Assembly: GCF_001632365.1 (NCBI RefSeq)
Contig: NW_024468586.1
Location: 1 to 64,000, forward strand
DNA from: Laetiporus sulphureus 93-53
Lineage: Eukaryota; Basidiomycota; Agaricomycetes; Polyporales; Laetiporaceae
Reading direction: 5' to 3'
Length of the DNA: 64,000 bases
Under the pieces are notes generated by a model. The model worked only from the letters and a program-made list of their open reading frames with translations, was not told where the DNA came from and ran no database searches. Numbering within the stretch: position 1 is the stretch's first letter; the number at the start of each line of letters is the position of its first letter. A program made the position numbers and the translations under genes. Shown piece by piece: positions 34,108 to 46,468 of the stretch.

Positions 34108-34794
34108 ATGTCATCACGCACCAAACGTCGCGCAGAGCACTCTAGCTCCGGTAAAAAGAGCGTGAGCAAGAAGTAAGTCACCGTTTGTCATTTTTGAGCG
34201 TCAGGGCCGACTCTTTCCCAGAGCAAAGCGTGAAACCTCCTCGGAGGAGGAAGCTGCAGCAAGCGATAACTCGGACGCTGGCGTCGACGACGGTATGTCT
34301 CTATAGCCGCGGGGCTGGGCAGCACACCTGCCATATCCTGAGCGCGGCCGCTCTGCTTAGATGAACTCGGCGCGCTCGACACGAGCAACATCATCACTGG
34401 AGGCCGCAGGACCCGTGGCATTCGCGTAGACTACACGAAGGTGCAGGGATTCAGCGAGGGAGATGGCGATGACGGAGAAGAGGAGCGCCCGCACAAAAAG
34501 GCCTCGAGGAGCCCTCCAAAGAGCCGAAAGGCCAAGCCATCCAGTGCGACCGCCAGTTCTAGCTCGAAGCAGAAGAAAGTGGAACCTCCTTCATCTAAGA
34601 AGAACGCTCCTCCGCCCAAGGTAACAAAGGCAACTCGCAGGGTAGTCTCCGAGGACGAAGAGGAGGAGAGTGCCGAAGAAACTGGTGAAGAGAGCGGTAA
34701 TGACGAAAAACAGGAAGAGGAGGAGGAGGAAAAGGAGGAGGAGGAGGAGGAAAAGGAGGAGGAGGAGGAGGAAAAGGAGGAGGAGGAGGAATAG
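34108..34794 (+). CDS. CHZ1: Histone H2A.Z-H2B chaperone Chz1-like protein
   Basis: Exons 34108-34172, 34222-34292 and 34361-34794 give 189 aa. A basic start (MSSRTKRRAEHSSSGKK) and an acidic segment (SSEEEAAASDNSDAGVDD) lead to the CHZ motif ELGALDTSNIITGGRRTRG followed by IRVDYTKV (about 45-72). This is the signature by which Chz1 holds H2A.Z-H2B dimers for delivery to SWR1. The rest is disordered: a Lys/Ser/Pro-rich stretch, then an acidic tail ending in tandem EEEEEK repeats. In family members the CHZ motif lies nearer the C-terminus, so the long charged tail (over 110 residues) is longer than usual. The motif-defining exon is certain; the first exon is inferred from phase. Confidence 0.88.
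34714..34794 (+). repeat. Coding microsatellite, Glu-rich tail of Chz1
   Basis: Imperfect 18-bp units of GAG/GAA with one AAG encode repeated EEEEEK up to the stop codon. Such repeats change copy number easily, so tail length may vary between strains. Confidence 0.85.
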
Positions 34795-35935
34795 GTGGCC
34801 ACAGCCACATCTGCCGTGTATCAGTACGTGAATATTTGTTGTATGACTGATGTTGTTACGTCTAGCGACCTGGTGCAATATGATTATATCATTATAAGCC
34901 CTCACCAGGCCTCCTTCGCGCGCACTACACGTATTAGCGTGAAAACCGTACGCCCCCAGATTTGCGGAACGATTGTGCATAGCATTACCCTGAAGCGTTG
35001 TTTTCATCGCACATAGTTTGGACCTCGAGTCGCTAAGCATTGTGGCATGGTCATAAAGTGAGTGCTGCATGTGTCGCTGTGGATGCAAGTTGAATCACGT
35101 TGGCGCAGAAAGACTACGATACGTATATGTGACCACCACAATGCATGCATCTATTTACACCGATCTTTACCTCCTTAGCCTGAACTTGGACGAAGGGAAA
35201 CTCGCCCTGCAGGCCCTTCGAAAGAGCCCTCTCATTTCTCCCTATGTCCTCCCCGCTAGACGGACTGTCTGGCATCGCAATCACCGGCTGTCGGGGGTGT
35301 CCTCCTTGGACTTGATTTTTCCTCTGACAGACAAATGACATGGCCGAGTATCTGACTGGATGTCCACAGAAGGAGACACGCACACCTCCGGCACGCGTGT
35401 CACGCTTCCTGACATCTTGACCATCCCGGCAGGGTGGAAGGAATCGAGGAGATGCGGCGCGAGGCAGATGAACGCGAAGAGAAGACGTATTGTCTACGCG
35501 TTGAGGGATCTGCAGAAAGCAACACGAAGAAATCTCAGGTGGACCCACTCTCACCTACGTTGAGAAGCTGGCCCGGGAAGACCAGACGATGCGATACATT
35601 AGCGGCTCATGCATGCAAGATTGCTCTCACCTGCTATCGACGGCTACTACAGCTCGAAACAGCAGAGGTGGCAACATCTGTCAAAAGAAAGTAATTCACG
35701 TCCAAATCAACTGGAGCCCAGATGACCCGCATAGAAGGTTTCGGAGATGAATACAACGACGACGATGGCCAGTATGCATATCACACTCCTGGTACGATTA
35801 ACGCATTGATGGGTTGGACGATTCTGAAAAACATGGTATAACAACAGACCAACAAGACTTGGCGCGCATGAGTGGTGAGAACGATCGTGTAGTCTAACTA
35901 CATATTCAGCATGCTCCGGAATCTATAATTTCAGT
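34795..35935. other. Intergenic with an unassigned coding-like patch
   Basis: The + strand around 35434-35800 has coding-like pieces in different frames: EGIEEMRREADEREEKTY, YVEKLAREDQTMRYI and IEGFGDEYNDDDGQYAY. I could not join them with convincing splice sites or name a family. A small intron-containing gene or a decayed one is possible. The 146-codon antisense frame at 35554-35114 is probably a shadow. Confidence 0.35.
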
Positions 35936-38667
35936 CTACAGCTTTGCCTTCGACGCAGAAGCCACGATCCGCTGACCACGCTCCAACATCGGCTTGATGT
36001 ACTCCTGTATGGTACAGTCTCCAGACCTGACTGGCTGAGTCGCTATGGTTGACGCACCTTGTAGCCGTCAACGACCTCAGTGGCGTTCAACGGTTCTGTC
36101 TGAGCCTTCTTCCACATCCCTTCATATACATTCCCGTCGTACACACCGAGTGCACTGGGATGAATATGATCAGTAACAAAGATTGTAGACTATCAGGAAA
36201 ACCCACCTGTCGAGCTGCCAGTCGGTGAAGCCGAAGGCGTCCGTCAGACCGATGACCTCTGGCAGGAGTGCAGCACAATGCTCCTTGATCGCCATCCGCA
36301 GTCCCCGCGCCGGGTCCTCGCCCTTAGATGCTGGTAACAACCCGAACGCCAAGATATCAACGAGGCCACCCTCGACGAGCGTGAGCAAGCCCTGAAAAGA
36401 CCACTCCATTCTAAGCAGCAGTCCGCTAGTGACCGTACCCTGTAAACGTACCAAAGTAAACATCTTCCCGACAATTTCCGCCTCATGTGGCTTGAGCGTC
36501 TTCCCGAGACCTTCAATGAATTCGCCGATGCGCACACCAAAGTACGCCTCCGCCGCTGAGCGGGACACGCGGTTGTCCATGCTCGCATCCGGATCTCTCT
36601 CGTGCGTTGCGCGGTTCTGAACCATCGCCGCCGCGCGCCGCTCCAAGAGGACAATCGATATTTTAGGGTCGGACCAGTTCAGTGCCTGCGCAGCAGCAAC
36701 AGAGGCGTACTCTGGCAGGATGAAGCGCACAAAAGCCGAGGACTGCGGCAGGGAAGACACGACACTGCTCTTGGACTTGGACGACTGCAGATTGCGCAGA
36801 GACTTCAACGCACCGCGGACGACCTGCATGTCCAGCACGTAGTTGTCGCCCTCGTACCTGGTAGCCATAGTCAGCGCGCTTTCCATTCGCCAATATATTC
36901 GCTTACGTTGCCGTCGGAAGCCAGTCTGCGTACAACCGTCCGAGTCCAGAGTACGCGCTAAAGCCATGCCCGCCCATGGCGCGCCTCACAGTCTCGATGT
37001 CCTGGACACCTAGGGAAGTCACAAGAATTTTGAGCGCGCTGGACGTGAGGTGCATCTCAGGCACCATCGATGCGTCTCCGACTGCGAGCTGCGTGCCCAT
37101 TATGCGCACGCGTTCGTTCTATACCAGAAATCATTGTCAGATAGGACTACGTGGCATCGACTACGAAAAAAGGACGCACGAGGTCTCGTCCGAGGAGGAG
37201 GAAGGCGTACGCGTGCGCGAGCACAGGGAGCAGCCTATAGTGTACCGACGGGTACGAAATGACGGAACGCTCGAGGCCATCGGGTCCTTTGTTGCTCTGC
37301 CGGCGCACAGTGCAATACCGTATCGCAATTGTGGCAGCTGATGATAGGTCAGCGCTAGCGATTGACATGCGGGAGGTCCACTACCTTTTGCGATGAACAT
37401 GCCTCCCTTGCCTACCAAACTAATCAAGGATGTGAGTGTCTTTTCACGGCATCGGTCAATCTAGCCTCACGCAGCGCGCACCCAGAGCATCTGCAAGGAA
37501 GCGGTCTAGAGCTGCGCTGAATGGAGAAAATGTGCACGCACCCCACCGTAGCTCAGCTTCGCGTGTAGTGGCTTGACGTACTGACCATCTTCGGTCACTT
37601 GAGAGTACTCAGAGAGCATATACTCCCTGGGGATGCGGACGTGATCGAAGCGTGCATACCCGTTATCAACCGTGATGTAACCACCGAACACCTTCGGGCC
37701 TAGCGAATAGTGCGAGTTTAGCCGCAATCAGATGTCTTTGCATGCGCGCAGTACCTATATCGCCCACGGTCCTTCCGGGCAACAAAGTGTGATCCTCTGT
37801 GATCAATTAGTCACTGGAAGCTCAAATTACCAGGACAGCGTACTTAGCGACCGGAGTTGGACGAAGAACATATGAGGGCCCATGTCCTTCCCTCCAGGCA
37901 GGATAAGTTTCGCTTGCACGATGCCGTGGGTCGCCGTCTTGCCCAATGCGCCGATCCACCATTTGCTGCTGGTCAGCGTAGGAGAGTGGATCTCGAACTC
38001 CTTCGTCTCGGGGATGTATGTAGCAGTTGTCTCGAGCGACCCGACATCCGTCCCGTGGCCAAGCTCCGTCTGCATGTAACAGCCTTGAATGCCACGATTG
38101 GCGACGAGCTCGCCATACTTCGCGCGAAGGTAAGGACCGCACTGGTCCATGAACACAGGTTCGAATGCTGTGATCGTTGTCCACATTAAGGTGCATGCTG
38201 CAACAGCTGAGGCTGCACGACGTACTGGCAGAGCTCAAATGCATGGGCAGGTCCTCGTCTATGAGGACGAACGCTCGAGCGGCCTCCTCGTTCGACCATC
38301 CGTGAATGTCTTGCAACTCGTAGAACCTGTGGGTCAGCTTGATGGCGCGCTTGTAGCGTTCCGTGCGAGACATGTACACTCTGCCGGCGCGACTTTATTC
38401 CAATGATGGAGACCAAGTCTCAACGCACGTACCTCTCGGACTTGTCGAACACGGGATCGTTTTCCATGGCTTTCACGAACTTAGTGTTCCGGTCCCACAT
38501 GTCCTGCCCGCCTACCAACCATTGGGGTTCAAACGCGAACCCACAACGAATGCGTAACGCTTACCGTAGACATAGTTTCGTACTCGTGGTACGTCGATGC
38601 TAGCCTGCGACCGCGCAGCAGTCATGTCCAGGACGGTCCTGGACGCTGGAGTGATTTTGGCCGCCAT
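35936..38667 (-). CDS. Peroxisomal acyl-CoA oxidase
   Basis: The multi-exon gene starts at ATG 38667 ([15 protein letters not shown]) and ends at TAG 35936 with the tripeptide AKL, a type 1 peroxisomal targeting signal. Family landmarks in order: [14 protein letters not shown] N-terminus ([17 protein letters not shown]), [20 protein letters not shown] (FAD/substrate binding), [94 protein letters not shown] with the following YEGDN, and the C-terminal oxidase domain ([13 protein letters not shown]). The enzyme carries out the first, H2O2-forming step of peroxisomal beta-oxidation. All diagnostic blocks are intact. Exon ends in the middle (37440-37850) were not all resolved. Confidence 0.95.
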
Positions 38668-39330
38668 TTCGTAGGGAGGTCGGTGTCCGAGCAAGACTGC
38701 CGACGATCCCCGGAGACATGCGTCTTATAGATGGCTCGGGGATGATGACAGAGAACGATGCCCCATGGGGAAGGTCACACACATCAATCGTACTACCAGG
38801 GTCCAGCGCCGACGGTGGGAACATTCCTGTGTGATGTGCAAGATCCCCGGCCCACAGAGTCGGTTGTACAACGACTCGAAGATTTTCACAAGGCAGACAG
38901 AACAGAGGTTGTCGCCGCGCCAGCCTGATCAAGCATGTGGACGGTGGTGATAGAGATTAGAGCAGCCCACATATTGAGCGCTCGTTGAACCTGAGCGCCA
39001 GCGTGGTGCGCGCTGGACCACTCTTCTGGCTCGAAAATCATGAGCTACAGGAGACCACCGGTAATCAGGGAGTGCGACTATTTAAAGACTTTCACAAGTG
39101 ACATGAATTGTAGTATAAATCATGGTTCTGATGGAGATTCGAATACTCGGACCAACTTCGACTGCCGTATCTTCTGTCATCCGATATAGTGCAAATGGCC
39201 GGAGACAGATCCTAGTAGCATTGTATCTGCAATTCGTCCGAGAGTGTCCCAGACATCTCGAGTTAACGCTATCACGAAGCTTCCCACTTCGCCTACGCCG
39301 TTTCTCTGAGCGCACCCAAGTCAACTAGAT
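38668..39330. other. Upstream region of acyl-CoA oxidase
   Basis: No gene seen. The neighbouring DUF6533 gene ends at 39331 on the same strand. Confidence 0.5.
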
Positions 39331-40956
39331 TTAAACGGGCATAAGCCATACAACTACGTACCTGCTTGCATCAATTGATCGGTTAGTCAAGGTATCGATG
39401 AAGTGGTCCGACGACATCGTAGACTGCGAAGTCCGGACGATATCAGGTGTCCCGAAGCTGACATTGGGCATTACAAAATCGCTGCTCTCGGTTGGTGCGA
39501 CAACGACTTCGCGCATGCCCAGCAGGCATCGCGATATCAGGATGGATGTGAGCCTGCCTGGAAATCAGAACAGATACCAGCGAAGGAAGGTGTTGTATGC
39601 GTACGGGATTACGAACTCGTCAACGGTCTCCTGGAATACCTGGGGTAGCTGTCAGTCGAAGGCACGCCTGGAACGCCTCATGCTATGAACTGACATCACC
39701 GCGAGTCCACAGAATGACATCTAAGACGTTGAGCAGAAGTAACGTTCTGAACATCGAGCGAGTCAGTGAAGCTACGTGATGCAAATGGGTCGTCCGCATA
39801 TACGCACGCAAAATAGGCGGAACCTGAGGACGCATGGGGCTCAGAAATGCATCTTCGGTTCAGTTTACGCACATACCATCTCGCAATAGCACTGTCGCCA
39901 CGGACCGAAAGCTCATCTGCCGCACCATCTTTAGATGGGTACGATTGTAGAACCATAGTGTTGCCAGAACTATGGCGTCACATGCGATTTGACAGCATCG
40001 AGTGAGTATAACCACTGCAAATGCATCCAGTCAGCAACGTGACGGAAAGGCGTCTGCAGGGACGTTACATCTGAGAAAGCATGTTAGTCAGTATGCTCGA
40101 AGGTATGGAGGTCACACCTCACACGGACTTGTCATTGATAGAGGCTGGCAGCCTGCTGATAGCGTAGCAGTTGCCATCTTCAACGACCGGCCGTGATGTA
40201 GAGAAATTAACCTGTGACCAACAATGACACACCCATAGAGCTTTAGCATTCCATCGATCACGGTAGGTGCTAGTCACGCACGATGTTTGTGATTACAGGG
40301 GCCAACCCCAGCACAAGGACCAGCGCAGTGATGATGCTGTTGCGGCCACTTACGGCAAAGACCCGGAGGGCGGAAAAAGCTTTCAACAATTGCTCAGCAT
40401 AATCTGCGTGAAGTTGCAGCGTTGCACGGCTTACCCGCTGGTAAGGCGAAGAGTAATAGGATGACAACATCAACTATAATCATAAATGCTTTGCAACTGG
40501 CGGTATCGCAGGTATCAGCCGCCCGTATGAAAGCATCTATACAGAGCGACGAACTTCTGTGAGCCAGAATGAGCGTCCCGATATTTCGTTAGCGTATATA
40601 AGACTCACTATGTTCCACGGAAGAGTATAAATCACAGCCCATGCGAGTATGCAATAGCGGTTTACGACGTATACGACTGATCCCCATCCCCATTTGCCAA
40701 GCCAAACAAAGCGGATCTCTCTCGGCAAATCAAGGAGATGTTCGTAGACAACTAGAGCTATGGACAGCAGAACAAATGTCTTCAGTAGAGAACGTTCCTG
40801 AGTCATTACCTGCTCACCTACGACAGCGACTTCGCAGTATGCCACTTCACTGCTGTTGGTGATTTGTTCCCGTGTGAGACGTCTGGGTATCTGAAATCAG
40901 GCAGGTACTCACTAGACCTCGAGTACGTGTATTACGTCGCTACTTTGAGAAGCCAT
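39331..40956 (-). CDS. DUF6533 multi-pass membrane protein
   Basis: ATG 40956 (MASQSSDVIHVLEVY) leads through a GT donor into VAYCEVAVV and the DUF6533 core ALVVYEHLLDLPREIRFVW then VNRY. This is the N-terminal signature of a large basidiomycete family with about seven membrane helices. Further exons encode AFMIIVDVVILLLFALP, RVFAVSGRNSIITALVLVLG, SMFRTLLLLNVLDVILW and the conserved late motif LTSILISRCLLGMREV, then a hydrophilic tail to TAA at 39331. Function of the family is unknown; the topology is receptor-like. Splice joins between 39700 and 40250 are uncertain. Confidence 0.8.
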
Positions 40957-42375
40957 CGACAGACGCAGACTTTGGATTGATGGTCGATGAGGTTTGACTT
41001 GAGTTTAGGAGAACAGGACTTCATGCAGCATCTTTATAGCGTTGGGCGAGCCCATGCCCCCCACAAAAGCTGAATTGATCGGGGAGAGCTTAAAGGCACG
41101 CGCGCCGAGCGGTGTCACTGATCGTATGCTGTGCTGACTGCGATTGATATTCCAGAGCAGTGCCGGTGTCTAAACTGAATAAATTGAGGACCAACAAAGT
41201 CATAACCAGCGTTCACGCGCAAGTGGCCATCAGAATGTGTATGATTCACCGCGAAATACAATTTGACTGACAGAGGCTTGATGTTCGATCACATAAGGGC
41301 ATGACAGCTTTCTCGCACAGCAGTGACATCGATCATTCGATGCCTGCCCACGTTGATCTATGCAGTGCTCAGTTGCTACGTGCGTTCAGTACATGCACAG
41401 CCAGGCAAAGTACGTTGAGATCAAATTGCACGCTCATCAGTCAAATAAAGTGGTTTGTCGCACTGATCTTACGTACTCGGATGGCTTGCAGCCTGTAAAC
41501 GTGGCGATGGCGTTCTTTACATCCGTCGATGGCAGTCAATGAATCTCTCCAGAATTAAAAGGAGAAATGCAAGTGCAGTAGGCATCGTTTGTGTGGATTC
41601 AGAACGCTTGATCATAAGGAGGCCATAAGTGAAGCGGGAGGACGGCACGCCTGTGCTATCGGAGATTACACGGTCACATGATCAACACTTAAGCTTACAC
41701 GTGTACACGCTCGAGCCTCGACGTTCGAATCTGACAGCCGCCACTTTAAATTTGCTCGCTGCCTAATATACCTCGTCTCTACATTTGTTCTCGAAACATG
41801 ATCGTGCACTTGATTTCTTTGCTGCACGTCTCTACGCTGTGGGCTTGTTGCGGCTGTAAATCGTGGCTACCTCCGATGTAAATGTTGCGCGTGTACGGTG
41901 GCTATCCGTGCTGTAGGTTGTTGTGTCTATACCATGAGCTGCATTGAATTTATATCTCACAGATATATGCCAGTTCAAGCGAATTTGGTCGTTGACATGC
42001 ATTGGAAGCAGCATGGACCCACTGGCAGAGTCCCTTACACGGAGAGTCTTCGGCTCACTGATCATGTGCGCCATTCAACGTCCATTTCGTTACCTCTGTC
42101 ACACCCAATTCTTGCGATTCCTATTGATTATAACACCGCGTTGGCACTCCGACATCTGGCGAATGGTAGTGGCCTTGGGACACAAGACCAGCTTATCGGC
42201 CTCCTTTGAAATTCATGTCGGGTCTCATGAGCTGTAACTCCAGCGTACTCCTGGTTGTACCTGCAGCGTACTCCTGGTCGTACCTGATATGCTTTTGGAA
42301 CGTAGCGCTCTATCTTAGGCTAGATCAGTGCATTGTATCGCTCACGCAATGGCGACTTCTTCTTTCTCCAACGCG
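40957..42375. other. Divergent intergenic region (1.4 kb)
   Basis: Lies between the starts of the DUF6533 gene (-) and the MFS transporter (+), so it holds both promoters. No gene seen. Confidence 0.45.
42241..42286 (+). repeat. Two-copy 23-bp tandem repeat upstream of MFS gene
   Basis: CAGCGTACTCCTGGTTGTAC-CTG is repeated immediately with one change (T to C), 90 bp before the MFS start codon. Confidence 0.8.
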
Positions 42376-44681
42376 ATGCCACGGAAAACGCTGTCGATGT
42401 TGTGTGGCAGGCGATTGTATTACACCGCGAATTTTGTGGCTAGTCTGGCCATTTTCTTGTGAGGTGCATCGACGGATTATCTGTGAGCTCGCTCATGTCT
42501 TCGATGGCCCGTGGCAGCTTCGGCTACGATCAAGGTATCATGGGAGGTGCGTATGATTGAGTACATAGATAAAATATAGAGGGCGTTAACGGTCGATGTA
42601 GGCGTCAACAACTCCCCGGACTATGTTCGCGTTATGAGGCTTGGATATTCAACGTGAGTTCCGCGAAAACGAAGTGCGTGTTGAGAGGTTGACAATCCAT
42701 GGGCACTTGCTGGTAGTTACGGCGGTTCTTCTGAAGGCTATGTGGTCACCATCACAGAGCCCACACGTCAAGGGGGAATTGTCAGCATATATTACCTCGG
42801 TACGCTGCTTGGATGTCTTATGGGAGGTGCTCTCGGAGATCGGTAAGTGCACGTAATGTGGATGTTTCTCGTTGCTGACCATTTCGCCAGGATTGGACGT
42901 ATCAAGACGATGATACTTGTGAGGCATTAGCCTTGTCACACATCTCGGTGTTTGACATGGTGCGTATCACTGGTATCGCAGGGTAGCGTATGGGTTCTTG
43001 CCGGAGCCATCTTACAGTGCTCGGCGCAAAACATCACTTGGTGCGCATGTCCTTAACACTCTGGGAGTTTAAATGGATAAGTACGATGTCAGGATGCTCT
43101 GTGCTCGCCTCATAAATGGCATCGGGACCGGATACCTCAACGCCATAGTACCAGTTTGGAGCGCCGAAGTTGCATCGCCCAAGACAAGAGGAGCCTTCAT
43201 CGCGAGCGAATTCACCCTGAACATCTTCGGCGTCGTCGTATCGTATTGGCTGGAATTCGGCCTCAGCTTCATCGGTGATGGGACCAGCCAAGTACGATGG
43301 AGGGTACGTGTGTTGGTCGCGGGCCTGAAGTCGAAGGCTGATTGGAGGACTGGTAGTTGCCCATCGCTATCCAAGTGCTGCCGATCCTCGTCTTTATGGC
43401 AAGTGAAGTAGGATTGTTGATTCGATTGGTGCTGACGAACTCGCGATAGGGCTTGGTCCCTTCCATGCCGGGTGAGTCCAGACGCATTTGGTATCGTTCG
43501 TTGAGCATTGAATCACTGCGACAGAAAGTCCGCGATGGCTCATGAAGGTAGGCCGGCTGGAGGAGGCACGCTTGATTCTCGCGCGTTTCCGTTCAGAGGA
43601 CGGAGATCCTGAGAAACCAGGCGTGATGGCAGAGTACGACGAAATTCTCGCAACGGTGCAGCTGGAGAAGGAACATGCAGCAGGGAACTCGTACATTGCG
43701 ATGTTCTTTGGTCTACATGACGGCGACCTACATGTTGCACGTCGCGTGCAACTATCCATGTGGTTGCAGATCTTCCAGGAGTGCGCATCCTCTTCCTGTA
43801 CAGCGGTCTGCATCTCTAACGGATGAGTTGTAGGTGGACGGGCATTGCAGCAATCATCTTCTATGCGTCGACCATTTTCTCCAATGCTGGCTATGCACCG
43901 CGGAAATCGCAATGGTTATCAGGCCTGAATTATGTGAGCCTTTCGCTGACTCATGAGGCATCAATTTATGCATTTACTGCTTGTCCGAAAGATCACATAC
44001 ACGCTCTGCAGCTTGTTTGGGGTAGCTGCCATCGACAGAGTAGGCCGACGCATAGGTCTATGGTGGGGTGCCGTCGGACAAGGCACCTCGCTGATCCTCG
44101 CCGGTGCTTTCAGTCGACTGCTGAAAAACAATCATGCCAAGTCCTCTCAATACGGCGGGGCAGCGGCGCTCTTCGTTTTCAGCTATACGGCCATCTTTGG
44201 TGCAACGTGGCTGGCGATCCCATGGGTGTATCAAACGGAGACATTCCCACTGTACGTGCGCGCACGAGGGAACGCATGGGGCATGGTCGGTTGGTCCATC
44301 GGTGTGTATGTGTCTTACATTTCGTATCGCTACTGAACGATTATCGTGATCGCCGCGACCGTGCGTTTAGGCAACGGCTGGATGACCCTGCTAAATCCGA
44401 TCATGTTTTCCCGCATGAGAGAGAATACGTTGCACGTCTTCGGCGCAATCAATTTCGTGACGATCCCTATAGTATGGGCCTTCTACCCGGAGACTGCAAA
44501 TCGCACGCTAGAAGAAATGGACCATCTGTTTACGAGTAGAAGCCCTTTTGTGTGGGACGAAGAAGCGCATTTCAGACTGTGGAAGGAGGGAAACGGTATG
44601 GTCACTACGGTGGCCAAGGGGACCATAAACGAGGACAATAATGAAGTCGTTTCTTTGGCCAAGAAGTTGACAGCAGAATGA
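42376..44681 (+). CDS. MFS sugar transporter (sugar porter family)
   Basis: Thirteen exons sum to 1638 nt (545 aa): 42376-42458, 42518-42546, 42602-42653, 42717-42842, 42891-42918, 42982-43040, 43093-43303, 43357-43407, 43450-43471, 43525-43780, 43834-43933, 43992-44301 and 44371-44681. Sugar-porter signatures: FFGYDQGIMGG in helix 1, GGALGDRIGRIKT (loop 2-3), RLINGIGTGYLNAIVPVWSA (PESPR/GR family motif), PESPRWL, DRVGRRIG, VYQTETFPLYVRARG, and PETANRTLEEMDHLF at the end of helix 12. Twelve helices are expected in the plasma membrane. The start ATG 42376 is chosen because it gives a short N-terminus and a correct donor at 42459. The substrate cannot be read from the sequence. Confidence 0.94.
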
Positions 44682-45386
44682 ATTGGTAGGCAGGCCCGAA
44701 CAATGAGGATTTTGTTGCGTCTGTTCCGATTTGCCGTCACTGGAGCTTTCCATCGCTCACGCTCAGTTTCCTCTGCTAGTATTTAAATAACAATAAAAAT
44801 GGCGAAAAAGGACTAATGGTGTCACACCGGTTCCCAGACGGCCTTGACTCTTCGAAGGGCAAAACGTATGCTCATTGCTGTACAAGTTGTGATATTCGAG
44901 GCGCGAGGACAACAATCAACTTTCACAAATTACAATTCAAATAGACTCATGAATCTGGTTGAAGTCCTCCCATAGAGTTTGCTTGAATTATGTTGTTAGA
45001 AAGCGGGTTGTCTAAAAATAGCCGCTCTCAACGTACCTCATGGTTTTGGTAGGTCTGTGTACAGCATATATTGGACATTCTGACCGATGGGCACTTTGGC
45101 GCTTACAACATTGAACATAGCATCCACTCAACGTGATAACCGGGAATGTGGTGCATCCCAATTTGCTTTAGATTGAATAACTAGATAGAAACAACACGGT
45201 CGACCCTGCGTTACATTAGATCCATTCTCCACTCTCCACTACGGCCCACTAAGCATTGCGATATATCAGCAAGGATTGGAGATGGTGATGATGACAACAA
45301 CGTCGTACAAGAACAATAGCCAAAGAACTCCATGAGATCACGACGGGCACAAAGTATCCGGGTATTCGCCACAACTGCATTCGCTT
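44682..45386. other. Convergent 3' intergenic region
   Basis: Between the 3' ends of the MFS gene (+) and the phosphopantetheinyl-transferase-like gene (-). Nothing else seen. Confidence 0.5.
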
Positions 45387-46468
45387 TCAATCGGTGAGCT
45401 TCGGAACAACGTTGACGAGCTGGTCCAAATTGATAAACTGCACCCAAGACTCGAGATCCTTGACGTCCTTCTGCCAGATAAACTTGGTGTCCCGAGTACC
45501 TCGGAAAAAGGCAACCGCACACTGATACACCTCCTCGATGACGGTGCCGTTGCGTGTGATGCCAATCTGTGCCTGCCAGACGCGGAACTCCCAGCCCTGG
45601 AGCGGGAGCCCGTCGCCCGTGCACGCCTCACCGGGAATGTTGAACTCGAGTCTGGTCCAGTCGAAGCCCATCGGCTGTCCGATCGCCTTGATGTATGCCT
45701 GTTTGAGAGCGAGCAGCAGGCAGAGTCGCCGTAGGATCACGTCATCGGGCTCTCCGGGCGCAATGAAGCTCTGCTCGAGCGGCGTAAGCTGCAGCGCTGT
45801 TAGATGAGCATGGGCGCGGATGATAGCGATGACGGGCGACGCACCTTGTGATGGAATGACTCGGCGTACGCGGCCACAGTCGCCTCTGGAGGGAATACGC
45901 ATAGCTGCTTGACCCCGAGCCCGACGTTGACTACGTCCTTCATGCGCCCCTGGGTCATCACCATCCCGACGACGTTGTTGTCATAGCAGAGGTGGTACCC
46001 GATCATTGCTCGGAGGCGGTTCGCGGGGTGCATCGCGCTGTCGACGTCCTGCGGAACACCGTCTGCATCGCACCTCGTCTCAAACAAACGCACCACATAC
46101 CTGCTCTATGTAATGTTTACCGTTCGGGCTGATCTGATCCCTCCACTTGGCACGAGGTATCCGCCTGTGCCGCATCATCAGTAGCGGCAGCATATGCGCA
46201 ACAACTTGTCCTGTAGGACGCTCAGCAGCAGCTGAACAACTAGACACATGCCACTCACGCATGGTTTCTGGATTAGTCGGAGCAGAAGGAACTCGTGAAT
46301 GAGGAACACATGTCTGCACTGTTTGATAGCATCGTTCGTATTCCTGAAAGTGTGGCGCGCATATTAGCATCAGCATCAGGCGGAGGCAGTGGATTTTCTC
46401 CTTTGTTTCACCTCAGAAGTCATCTCACGATTGAGAAACAGCATCCACACTAGTAACGGGCACTCCAT
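45387..46468 (-). CDS. 4'-phosphopantetheinyl transferase-like protein with altered active site
   Basis: Exons 46468-46412, 46343-46101, 46078-45845 and 45788-45387 give 311 aa; a further 48-nt intron in exon 2 is possible. The layout follows eukaryotic Sfp/AASDHPPT-type enzymes: N-terminal WMLFLNREMTSEEYERCYQTV, then ISPNGKHYIEQ, IGYHLCYDNNVVGMVM, VGLGVKQLCVF, LTPLEQSFIAPGE, and the helix LLLALKQAYIKAIGQPMGFDW. In active members the metal ligands are Asp in VG(I/V)D and Glu in KEA; here the corresponding sites read GVK and KQA. This could mean a catalytically impaired relative, or a basidiomycete subgroup with shifted ligands. Active enzymes of this type load carrier proteins of lysine biosynthesis, PKS and NRPS. 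Confidence 0.75.

Noticed and set aside
34431..35088. Long antisense frames with poly-Ser, poly-Leu or poly-Pro opposite the Chz1 tail
   Set aside because: They are translations of the GAG/GAA repeat on the other strand and have no independent support.
36244..36654. - strand 136-codon frame inside the acyl-CoA oxidase
   Set aside because: It is an out-of-frame shadow of the oxidase exon with no family resemblance.
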